Shown here one piece after another: positions 1 to 5,434 of a stretch of DNA of 5,434 nt. The first letter of the stretch is position 1. Each line of letters opens with the position of its first letter. The stretch lies in contig DJYV01000071.1 of assembly GCA_002448555.1 (NCBI GenBank), positions 1 through 5,434 on the forward strand. Reading direction: 5' to 3'. The notes below the pieces were generated by a model. The model did no database searches, was not told the origin of the DNA, and saw only the letters and a list, made by a program, of their open reading frames with translations. The DNA is from Flavobacteriales bacterium UBA6969 (GTDB lineage: Bacteria > Bacteroidota > Bacteroidia > Flavobacteriales_D > Sanyastnellaceae). Both the position numbers and the translations under genes were made by a program.

Positions 1-1646
1 AGCACTGAAATCAGCAATGACTCGACGTCAACATTCGCGGCTTCCCAGCCCCAGAATGCATCGAAGCAAGCGGGCGGTGCGCAAATGGTCAATGTGTCAG
101 AGATCTCGCCGTCAGCCGACCACGTTTCCTCAAACGACCACCCGGCAATTTCCCATCCGTCGATGAACGCTTCCAAACCCAAGTCAAACGCCCAGTCAAC
201 CTCTGCAGTCCACGACCCGTCCAGCACCAATTGAACCTCCTCACAGGCCATTCCCTCCGCCTCCACCTGAATGCACATTTCACCACTCGGACAGTCTTGC
301 CAACTGCTGTAATCAAAGCACATGTCCATGGTCATGGGTTCTTCAAGGTCCCATGTCCAAGCGAATGGATTTTCATTCCCTACATAGCCACCGTTGGTCC
401 ACCAGTTTAGTTCTCCGTCAAAAAGCTCCCCGTTCGGGGTATACACCGAAAACAGGTAAATCCCCTCGGACAGCTCCACGTAGTCCACGTTCAACTCGCA
501 CTCTTCCATCGGCGGACAATCCGAACAAATTTCAACCTCCGCGAAAACCCCCTCCGGGCAATCCGGGGTTTCGTAGCCCACGCCAAACACGTGGCATCCC
601 TCTTCTTCAAACGTGAAGACGATCTCTGGCGTGAGGTAATCATAAAACTCGCCGTCCAGCGTCCAAACCAGGGTTGCCCCTTCCGGCTGACCAATCGCTT
701 GAAGTGCAAACTGATTGCACTCCACTTCGTCCCACACTAGGTCCAGGGCGCAATCGACCTCCAAATTGGAGTAGCACGCCTCCATGCCGTCTGGGCACGC
801 CTCCGTGCACACGTCGACGCATACCGACCAATTGGGGTTGAAATCAAACCCGGCCTCAAAGCTCGTGCTGTTCGCCCCTTCGATGGGCTGGCCGTCGATG
901 TACCACTGGATCTCGTTGTTCGCCAGCTCATCGGGGATACTGAAGGTGTAGAACATGCCGTCTTCCGTGATGACCTCCATTTCGAGGACGCATTCGGCTT
1001 CACCGCAGCCACTCAACTCGATGACGGTCTGCAATTCCACGCCCATCGGACAGTCGTAGGATGTGAAAAACGCATTGACCTCGTAGGTACCCGCGGTTTC
1101 AAATTCGTATTCGATGAAATGGCCGCCCCAGATCGGTTCCGACCCGTCGCCGAAGTTCCACATCACCTCCTCGCCCTCTTGGAAACTGCCAATCTCGAAG
1201 GCCCACGTGCATCCTTCTCCCTCAGCGTAGCCGATGGCATCCGGGCAATTGCACTGCCACCCCGGCTCGATGCAAAATGCCGCGTCCCAATACCCTTCCT
1301 GAGCTGCCGGTGTAAGCTCCAGAATTTGAACAAAATCCGACTGGAACAACTCCAGCCCAACGTTTTCGGAACTGACCTCATCGCCGCTGAGGGCAATGCT
1401 GTAGCAGCCTGGCGCGAGGCAAAACTCCGCCGTCAACCCGGCGGACGTCACCTCCCATACACCTTCTGCCTCCACCGCGCCATCGGCGTTCGAGATGACG
1501 AAGTTCATGGCAATTGCGTTGCCTTCATCCGATTGGTTCACGACCCAAAATTCGAAGGGAGTGCATTCTTGCGCCCATGCAGTCAAGGAGAGGAACAGCC
1601 AGGCGGCTGCCATTCCGACGCGGCAGAAAATTCTCATTGTTCTCAT
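1..1646 (-). CDS. Secreted, lysine/arginine-free, cysteine-rich PKD/Ig-like repeat protein (C-terminus off the window)
   Basis: The frame runs from ATG at 1646 through the left edge without a stop, giving 548 complete codons; the 3' end is missing. Residues 1-25 look like a Sec signal peptide: a basic start (MRTMRIFCR), a hydrophobic core rich in Ala/Leu/Trp, and a likely cleavage after AWA before QEC. ATG at 1637 is an equally possible start, and an in-frame ATG at 1691 would push the signal peptide inward, so I prefer 1646. Residues about 26-130 form an N-terminal beta-type domain. A PKD signature follows (WNFGDG at 163-168, then the GTYEV strand at 186-190), and then further Ig/PKD-like modules each closing with a CPxG motif. 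The visible mature part has 27 Cys, many Trp, about 108 Asp/Glu, 2 His and no Lys or Arg. It is probably exported and perhaps surface-attached by type IX secretion, but the C-terminal sorting domain that would prove this lies outside. The substrate or ligand is unknown. No Shine-Dalgarno sequence is visible. Confidence 0.88.
   Translation of the reverse strand, partial: MRTMRIFCRVGMAAAWLFLSLTAWAQECTPFEFWVVNQSDEGNAIAMNFVISNADGAVEAEGVWEVTSAGLTAEFCLAPGCYSIALSGDEVSSENVGLELFQSDFVQILELTPAAQEGYWDAAFCIEPGWQCNCPDAIGYAEGEGCTWAFEIGSFQEGEEVMWNFGDGSEPIWGGHFIEYEFETAGTYEVNAFFTSYDCPMGVELQTVIELSGCGEAECVLEMEVITEDGMFYTFSIPDELANNEIQWYIDGQPIEGANSTSFEAGFDFNPNWSVCVDVCTEACPDGMEACYSNLEVDCALDLVWDEVECNQFALQAIGQPEGATLVWTLDGEFYDYLTPEIVFTFEEEGCHVFGVGYETPDCPEGVFAEVEICSDCPPMEECELNVDYVELSEGIYLFSVYTPNGELFDGELNWWTNGGYVGNENPFAWTWDLEEPMTMDMCFDYSSWQDCPSGEMCIQVEAEGMACEEVQLVLDGSWTAEVDWAFDLGLEAFIDGWEIAGWSFEETWSADGEISDTLTICAPPACFDAFWGWEAANVDVESLLISV
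243..1253 (-). repeat. Tandem PKD/Ig-like modules ending in a Cys-Pro-x-Gly motif (protein-level repeat)
   Basis: This covers residues 132-468 of the secreted protein. The motif occurs four times: DCPMG (198-202), ACPDG (283-287), DCPEG (362-366) and DCPSG (451-455). The spacings are 85, 79 and 89 residues, which fits one beta-sandwich module each. Each motif follows a beta strand and is followed by a strand ending at another Cys (C214, C299, C374/C377, C468). A degenerate fifth unit may follow around residues 522-535. The modules are strongly diverged apart from these anchors, and only the first has a textbook PKD core (WNFGDG). I see no DNA-level repeat. Confidence 0.6.
1572..1646 (-). other. 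Predicted Sec signal peptide of the secreted repeat protein
   Basis: These are residues 1-25. Three arginines lie at positions 2, 5 and 9, followed by a hydrophobic stretch (GMAAAWLFLSLTAWA) that ends in an Ala-Trp-Ala cleavage motif before Gln26. There is no lipobox cysteine at the cleavage point: the first downstream Cys is at 28 and is preceded by AQE, so type I signal peptidase is favoured over a lipoprotein. Confidence 0.8.
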
Positions 1647-1719
1647 TGAATTGGCTTTTGGTTCGAGGGGATAACGCCCAAACAGGCGCATTGGTTGCTC
1701 ATGCCGTAAATCCCGCCAC
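1647..1719 (-). other. Intergenic region between the dioxygenase and secreted protein genes
   Basis: This is the largest gap in the window, 73 nt. It should hold the end of the upstream transcript and the start of the secreted protein's unit. I see no convincing terminator (only a 4-bp stem, CGCC/GGCG, without a T-run) and no clear Bacteroidota-type promoter (TTTG with TAnnTTTG at about 20-nt spacing). Confidence 0.5.
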
Positions 1720-2250
1720 TCAGTCCACAAAACGCGGATCGGCAGCCATGACCTCTCCAGAAACTGGGCACGTCCTCAACTCCTCACTGGAATAGAATTT
1801 TTTGAAGACCGGAAGAAAATCTTTTTCAATGTTCTCGAGATGGAAGTATTCCTCATACAACAAGGTGTTTTCTCTGTCTGAAAACCAGAGCAGTCCATCC
1901 TTGTGTCCTTCTTGCCTCTTGCGCTCTATAACAAGGCCAATAGAACCCTCAGATCGAACCGGTGAGTGGGGGATTTTTGCGGGCAACAAAAACATTTCGC
2001 CCTCCTTTACTGGTATATCCACCACCTTCCCATCCTGTTGTGTTTTAACCAGGATATCGCCCTCAATCTGAAAGAACAACTCCTCGGTCTCGTTGTAGTG
2101 ATAATCCTTGCGGGCGTTGGGGCCGGCCACGATCATGACGATGTAGTCTCCGCTTTCCACGTAAAGGTTTTTGTTGCCCACCGGAGGCTTGAGCAAGTCG
2201 CGGTTTTCTTCAATCCACGCCGCGAGGTTAAAAGGTTTCGCAATTGGCAT
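1720..2250 (-). CDS. nbaC: 3-hydroxyanthranilate 3,4-dioxygenase (cupin), lacking most rubredoxin-site cysteines
   Basis: This 176-residue protein has the length of single-domain bacterial 3-hydroxyanthranilate dioxygenases. The enzyme opens the ring of 3-hydroxyanthranilate with O2 and Fe(II); the product cyclises to quinolinate, a precursor of NAD, or is degraded further. The catalytic set is intact. His51, Glu57 and His95 fit the 2-His-1-Glu iron ligands (HYNETEE and PHSPVR motifs). Arg47, Arg99 and Glu109 match the known substrate-binding residues of the Cupriavidus enzyme almost position for position. That enzyme also has a C-terminal rubredoxin-like iron site made by two CxxC pairs. Here the first pair is Ser124/Glu127 (WFSDREN) and the second is Cys161/Ser164 (TCPVS), so only one cysteine of four remains. 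The start is ATG at 2250 with no clear Shine-Dalgarno, 40 nt after the EamA stop. No other kynurenine-pathway gene is in the window. GC is lower than in the neighbouring transporter gene. Confidence 0.93.
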   Translation of the reverse strand: MPIAKPFNLAAWIEENRDLLKPPVGNKNLYVESGDYIVMIVAGPNARKDYHYNETEELFFQIEGDILVKTQQDGKVVDIPVKEGEMFLLPAKIPHSPVRSEGSIGLVIERKRQEGHKDGLLWFSDRENTLLYEEYFHLENIEKDFLPVFKKFYSSEELRTCPVSGEVMAADPRFVD

Positions 2251-2290
2251 ACGGTGAATTTACGAATTCTTGAGTCGAGTTCACACGCCG

Positions 2291-3211
2291 CTAATTTTGC
2301 GCCCGGTTCGGTAAGCTGACTAACGCAACGCCCGTAAAAATCGCCACTGCGCACAGGGCCGTCCATACGGTCAAATCGGCCGTGTAATCCGCTCCGCCAC
2401 ACTGGCTAACCCACCACGACAGCCCCGTCGCGAGCAACGGCTGCAGGTAGATGTAAATGCTGACCACCGTCGGCTGCACGTGACGCAAGGCGAAGATGTT
2501 GAGCAAGTAGGCCATGAAGGTGGTGCCAATCACCACGTACGCCACGCCTTGCCAATGCGAAGACTCAAAGGCCGACCAATCAATGGCCGCGGCCTGCCGC
2601 CACCCAATGGGCAACACAAACAGCGCCCCAAAAACGAACACCCATGCAATCACGGTGAGCGGCTTGTACTTCGCCATAAGCGGCTTCACCAGCACCAAGT
2701 AGAAACCGTAGCTGGTCGCATTCAACAGAATCATCAAGTCGCCTTGCCACGAGGCGTGCAGGCTCTCTTGCTGCGCACTCAGGATGAGCAAGGCCACGGC
2801 ACCGCCGCCGCCAATGAAAATACCCAGGAGTTTGCGGGCCGTGATGGACGTGCCGAGCACCACCGCCGAAATGACCAATACCAATACCGGATTGATGGTC
2901 ATGATGATGGACGCATTGACCGGACTGGTCACATTCAACCCATTGAAGAACAACAGCTGGTTGGCCGCCACCCCCGTGGCACCGCAAGCGAGTAGCCGCA
3001 AGAGATCGCTGCGTTCGATGGACTCCCAGGTGCCGCGGGGGCGCATCGCAGCGCGCACCAACCAAAAGAGTCCGCCGCCGCCGATGACGCGCAATACAAT
3101 GAATCCACTCGGGCCCACCAAATCGGGCATCAAGCCTTTGGCCACCAAATAATTGCACCCGTAGATGACCGCCACAACGAGCAAAGCCAGATGCGCGAGA
3201 AGCCGCTGCAT
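2291..3211 (-). CDS. EamA/DMT-family transporter, ten transmembrane helices
   Basis: The 306-residue membrane protein has the usual length of the drug/metabolite transporter (DMT) superfamily. Two EamA repeats are visible, residues about 5-146 and 156-300, each with five hydrophobic helices. Approximate helices are 5-25, 34-55, 70-90, 96-119, 127-146, 156-176, 184-203, 218-240, 246-268 and 280-300. Typical family features include the start of the first repeat (AVIYGCNYLVAKG), the fourth-helix region NASIIMTINPVLV and the second-repeat segment YIYLQPLLA near residues 252-261. It should sit in the inner membrane and move a small metabolite such as an amino acid, nucleoside or aromatic compound; the sequence does not tell which, nor the direction. 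The start is ATG at 3211, three nt after the upstream stop, with AAGGGG about 6 nt upstream acting as a plausible Shine-Dalgarno inside the preceding gene's end. This spacing indicates co-transcription with the upstream gene. Adjacency to the dioxygenase gene makes a tryptophan or kynurenine-type substrate conceivable, but that is only inference. Confidence 0.92.
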   Translation of the reverse strand: MQRLLAHLALLVVAVIYGCNYLVAKGLMPDLVGPSGFIVLRVIGGGGLFWLVRAAMRPRGTWESIERSDLLRLLACGATGVAANQLLFFNGLNVTSPVNASIIMTINPVLVLVISAVVLGTSITARKLLGIFIGGGGAVALLILSAQQESLHASWQGDLMILLNATSYGFYLVLVKPLMAKYKPLTVIAWVFVFGALFVLPIGWRQAAAIDWSAFESSHWQGVAYVVIGTTFMAYLLNIFALRHVQPTVVSIYIYLQPLLATGLSWWVSQCGGADYTADLTVWTALCAVAIFTGVALVSLPNRAQN

Positions 3212-3214
3212 CGC

Positions 3215-3571
3215 TTACCCCTTCAAGGCTGCCCGTGCCGCTTCGACGGAAGCTTTGGCGGACCCAGCACACACCTGATCGTCAAACAAGAAGACCGGGC
3301 GCTTGAGGAAAGTGTATTCGTCAAGGATGAGTTGGCGGTAGTCTTGTTCCGTTAAGGTCTTATCCGCCAATCCCATGGAACGAAATTTCATGGCGCGGCG
3401 TGAGAAGAGTGCTTCATACGAGCCCGCCAGTTCTTTCATTTTGTCGAGGTCCTCAGCCGCAATGCCCTCGGCTTTGATGTCCACCACGGCGCATCCGTTT
3501 TGCTCCGGTTGGAGGTCGTCAAAAATGCGCACGCATGTCTTGCACGTTGGGAGGGTAAATGCCTTTTTCAT
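3215..3571 (-). CDS. ArsC/Spx-like thioredoxin-fold protein with an N-terminal CxxC
   Basis: The 118-residue protein matches the ArsC/Spx family in size and layout. A first beta strand leads to Cys10-Lys-Thr-Cys13 (TLPTCKTC), the position of the catalytic cysteine of glutaredoxin-linked arsenate reductase. The middle helical part contains Ser57-Arg58-Arg59, and the ArsC-like KRPVFLFDD segment lies at 90-98. Arg58/59 and Arg91 correspond to two of the three anion-binding arginines of E. coli ArsC; the third seems absent (VCAGSAKAS at 100-108). Together with the CxxC, this makes a general thiol-redox or Spx-like regulatory role as likely as arsenate reduction, and no ars operon genes are nearby. 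The start is ATG at 3571, 10 nt after the uridine kinase stop and 3 nt before the transporter start. The same frame stays open further upstream inside the kinase gene to about 4126, but that extension is a shadow translation and the thioredoxin fold starts exactly at this ATG. Confidence 0.85.
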   Translation of the reverse strand: MKKAFTLPTCKTCVRIFDDLQPEQNGCAVVDIKAEGIAAEDLDKMKELAGSYEALFSRRAMKFRSMGLADKTLTEQDYRQLILDEYTFLKRPVFLFDDQVCAGSAKASVEAARAALKG

Positions 3572-3581
3572 ATCAAATCGT

Positions 3582-4181
3582 TTATGCTTCTTCCATTTTT
3601 GCGATGAGCGCTTCCAGCCCCGCTTGCCAGTGTTCCGTGTTGTCCACGACCACATCCGCTTTGTCCTTCCAAGGTTCAATGTGGGCGATGTCCGCCGGAC
3701 GTACGTGGTTGTCCCATTGGTAGCGCACTTCGTCTTCGGTATAACCGCGCTCGGACCCATCCCGTTCAATGCGCCGCTGCAGCCGAACTTCAGCGGGAGC
3801 GTCAATGAACCCGAGCAAATCAATCCGATCTTCCATCGCCGGATAGGCCATGGCAAAGAGCCCCTCAACCACCAACCACTCGGCGGGGGCGATGGTGATT
3901 TTTTCGGACTGCATGACATCCCGGTTGTACGTGTACGTGTCCAGTTCGATTGGACGTCCCGAGCGCATGCGATCGATGTCACGCACGAGGTCAGCATCGT
4001 TGATGACTTCGGGCAAATCAAAGTTGGTTTCCCCGTTCTCATCCACCGGCAACTCGGACTTGGGGCGGTAGTAATTGTCCAGCGACAGCACGGCAGCGCG
4101 CTCGCCAAAGTGCTCCCGCAGTCCATTCAGAATGGTCGATTTGCCGGAGCCACTCCCCCCTATGAGTGCCAAAATATTCAC
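3582..4181 (-). CDS. udk: Uridine kinase (uridine/cytidine salvage kinase)
   Basis: The 199-residue cytoplasmic P-loop kinase phosphorylates uridine (and usually cytidine) with ATP or GTP to give UMP or CMP in pyrimidine salvage. Features in order: Walker A GGSGSGKST at 8-16; the LSLDNYYRP segment with the likely catalytic Asp35; NFDLPEV at 53-59, typical of the Udk family; the YTYNRDVM nucleoside-site loop at 83-90; the VVEGLFA strand at 104-110; and the arginine-rich lid RLQRRIERDGSERG at 133-146. The length is close to the family's usual 200-215. The start is GTG at 4179-4181, chosen because it places the P-loop directly at the N-terminus and because its GTGA overlaps the TGA stop of the GH3 gene by 4 nt, which suggests translational coupling. 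No Shine-Dalgarno is obvious. A related kinase of the same fold (phosphoribulokinase-like) is a less likely alternative. Confidence 0.93.
   Translation of the reverse strand: MNILALIGGSGSGKSTILNGLREHFGERAAVLSLDNYYRPKSELPVDENGETNFDLPEVINDADLVRDIDRMRSGRPIELDTYTYNRDVMQSEKITIAPAEWLVVEGLFAMAYPAMEDRIDLLGFIDAPAEVRLQRRIERDGSERGYTEDEVRYQWDNHVRPADIAHIEPWKDKADVVVDNTEHWQAGLEALIAKMEEA
4178..4181 (-). promoter_or_regulatory. GTGA stop-start overlap coupling the GH3 gene and udk
   Basis: On the minus strand the bases GTGA hold both the TGA stop of the GH3 gene and the GTG start of udk. Such 4-nt overlaps are a standard sign of termination-reinitiation coupling within an operon. It supports both the GTG start and co-transcription. 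Confidence 0.75.
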
Positions 4182-5434
4182 GCGTTGTTCGATTTTTCGA
4201 GTGCGGCCGCAAAATCACGTCCATTCGCGAGCCGCGGCGGTTTGTTCTGTCCGCCCAATTTACCCAAAGAGGCCATTGCGCCATTGAAGGTGCCGCGCTT
4301 CACCTGCGTCAATACAACAGGGCGCAGAATGCCGCCCGTAATCAAATCCTTGTAGTACGGGTTCCGTTCGACCACGCCTGCGTTTGCCGACGCGGCGAAG
4401 GCCTCTGTATCCTTCGGCATTTCCGTGAACTCAACGAACCATTCATGGTAGGGCAAGCCTTCCGAGGGATTCACCTCTGGAGCGACATGGAATTCTGCCA
4501 CTGCGCCGCCATGAGCCGCGAGCGCATCCTGCAACGCTCCTTCCACCTCTGCCGCGATAACGTGCTCGCCGAATGCGCTGGTGAAGTGCTTGATGCGCCC
4601 GGTGACGACCAAACGGTGCGGATCCACCGATGTGAATTTGATGGTATCGCCAACATCGTAGGCCCACAGCCCCGCATTGCTCGTCACGATTAGCGCATAC
4701 TGCACCCCCACCTCCACTTCAGCCAAGGTCAAGCGCGTCGGGTTCTCATCGAAATACTCCGAAGCCGGAATGAACTCGAAAAAGATCCCCTGGTCGACGT
4801 TGAGGCGCAAGCCCTTGGATGGCAGTTCATCTTGGTAGGCGAAGAAGCCCTCCGACGCCGGAAACAGCTCCACGGTCGGGAAGTCACCACCAATCAAATT
4901 GCGAAAACGCTCCCGGTAGGGTTCGAATGCCACCCCTCCGTACACAAACAGCTCCAAGTTGGGGAACACTTCCTTGACGTTGGCCGCGTCCGTGACTTCC
5001 AGCAAGCGCTCAAAGTAATTCTGCACCCACGAGGGAATCCCGCTAATCAACCGCATGTCCTCGCCCTTGGTCTCCTCGACGATCGCGTCGATTTTGGCCT
5101 CCCAAGGCTCGATGCAATTGGCTTCAAAAGAGGGAAGTCGGTTGGCTTGGAGGTACGCAGGAACGTGGTGGGCGACGATGCCGCTTAGACGTCCCATCGG
5201 GGTTCCGCCTGCCGTTTGTTGAAGTTCGGGCGAGCCCTGAAGGAAAATCATTTTGCCGTCCAAGAATTGAGCGCGTCCTGAATTGGCGATGAAGTGCAGC
5301 AAGGCGTTTCGGGCAGAGTTGAGGTGGTTCGGCATGCTGTCCCGCGTGATGGGGATGTACTTGGCGCCGCTGGTCGTCCCGCTCGTCTTGCAGAAATACA
5401 GCGGCTCCCCGGGCCACAAAATGTCGGATTCTCC
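4178..5434 (-). CDS. GH3-family acyl-acid amido synthetase-like protein (N-terminus off the window)
   Basis: The frame is open to the right edge, giving 418 visible residues that start within GESDILWPGEP; the true start and probably about 90 residues lie outside. A TTG at 5417-5419 is not a credible start because conserved sequence continues upstream of it. GH3 proteins are ANL-type adenylating enzymes that activate a carboxylate with ATP and couple it to an amino acid; plant members conjugate jasmonate, indole-acetate or benzoates. Visible motifs (numbering visible residues) are the phosphate-binding loop KTSGTTSGAKYIP at 16-28, FPASEGFF at 191-198 (the ATP/acyl-site motif), WAYDVGD at 257-263 with the conserved Asp, the hinge segment GRIKHFTSAFGEHV at 279-292, and the family's C-terminal signature KLGGQNKPPRL at 392-402. 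Members are common in Bacteroidota, with no settled substrate. Its stop overlaps the udk start, so it heads the visible operon. Confidence 0.9.
   Translation of the reverse strand, partial: GESDILWPGEPLYFCKTSGTTSGAKYIPITRDSMPNHLNSARNALLHFIANSGRAQFLDGKMIFLQGSPELQQTAGGTPMGRLSGIVAHHVPAYLQANRLPSFEANCIEPWEAKIDAIVEETKGEDMRLISGIPSWVQNYFERLLEVTDAANVKEVFPNLELFVYGGVAFEPYRERFRNLIGGDFPTVELFPASEGFFAYQDELPSKGLRLNVDQGIFFEFIPASEYFDENPTRLTLAEVEVGVQYALIVTSNAGLWAYDVGDTIKFTSVDPHRLVVTGRIKHFTSAFGEHVIAAEVEGALQDALAAHGGAVAEFHVAPEVNPSEGLPYHEWFVEFTEMPKDTEAFAASANAGVVERNPYYKDLITGGILRPVVLTQVKRGTFNGAMASLGKLGGQNKPPRLANGRDFAAALEKSNNA

Noticed and set aside
1119..1649. Plus-strand 176-codon open frame opposite the secreted protein
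   Set aside because: It lies antisense to the long continuous frame that has a signal peptide and PKD motif. Because the real protein has no Lys/Arg codons, codon bias leaves the opposite strand unusually open.
1675..1688. Short inverted repeat CGCC/GGCG with a 6-nt loop in the 73-nt gap, as a terminator
   Set aside because: Only four perfect base pairs and no T-run on either side.
2256..2269. Inverted repeat GAATT-tacg-AATTC just upstream of the dioxygenase start, as an operator or promoter
   Set aside because: Arms are only 5 bp in AT-rich sequence, and no -33 TTTG/-7 TAnnTTTG pair is visible at proper spacing.
2580..3272. Minus-strand 230-codon frame inside the EamA gene
   Set aside because: It is a shifted reading of the transporter, rich in Arg/His/Gly/Cys with no membrane pattern; the other frame gives a textbook ten-helix EamA protein.
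3215..4126. Apparent 303-residue fusion in the ArsC-like frame extending into udk
   Set aside because: The N-terminal part is an out-of-frame reading of uridine kinase rich in Trp, Arg and Thr with no fold signature. The ArsC-like domain begins exactly at the ATG at 3571.
3375..4355. Plus-strand open frame of 326 codons opposite udk and the ArsC-like gene
   Set aside because: It is antisense to two genes with clear family motifs (Walker A, CxxC, KRPV), shows no recognisable domain, and would overlap both completely. Long antisense frames are expected opposite GC-rich coding sequence.
5417..5419. TTG as the start codon of the GH3 gene
   Set aside because: Family-conserved sequence (GESDI-LWPGEP) continues in frame upstream to the window edge and the protein would lack its N-terminal region, so the gene is truncated by the window.

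Overview
The window looks like a piece of a Bacteroidota genome, probably a free-living aquatic member of the Flavobacteriales or a related group. Four things suggest this: a secreted PKD/Ig-like, cysteine-rich protein of the kind these bacteria export; a GH3-family adenylating enzyme; a kynurenine-pathway cupin dioxygenase; and weak or absent Shine-Dalgarno sequences at most starts. Base composition is moderately high in GC. The genus assignment is inference.

All six genes lie on the minus strand, so transcription runs from the right edge to the left edge. From upstream to downstream they are: a GH3 acyl-acid amido synthetase-like protein whose N-terminus is off the right edge (4178-5434); uridine kinase, starting with GTG inside the GH3 stop (3582-4181); a small ArsC/Spx-like thioredoxin-fold protein (3215-3571); a ten-helix EamA/DMT transporter (2291-3211); 3-hydroxyanthranilate 3,4-dioxygenase (1720-2250); and a large secreted protein whose C-terminus is off the left edge (1-1646). 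The gaps are -4, 10, 3, 40 and 73 nt. The first four genes very probably form one operon, the dioxygenase may belong to it, and the secreted protein is probably a separate unit. No gene-free stretch exceeds 73 nt. I saw no RNA gene, mobile element or CRISPR array.

The operon mixes housekeeping and accessory metabolism: nucleoside salvage (Udk), quinolinate/NAD synthesis or tryptophan catabolism (dioxygenase), a carboxylate-activating enzyme of unknown substrate (GH3), a metabolite transporter and a redox protein. No single pathway explains all of them.

The strongest oddity is the secreted protein. After Arg9 in its signal peptide there is no lysine or arginine in the remaining 539 visible residues, against about 108 Asp/Glu, and it contains tandem modules that end in a Cys-Pro-x-Gly motif. 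The second is the dioxygenase: it keeps its catalytic residues but has lost three of the four cysteines of the rubredoxin-like iron site known in bacterial homologues. Its gene is also lower in GC than its neighbour. I did not find a clearly new multi-gene system here.
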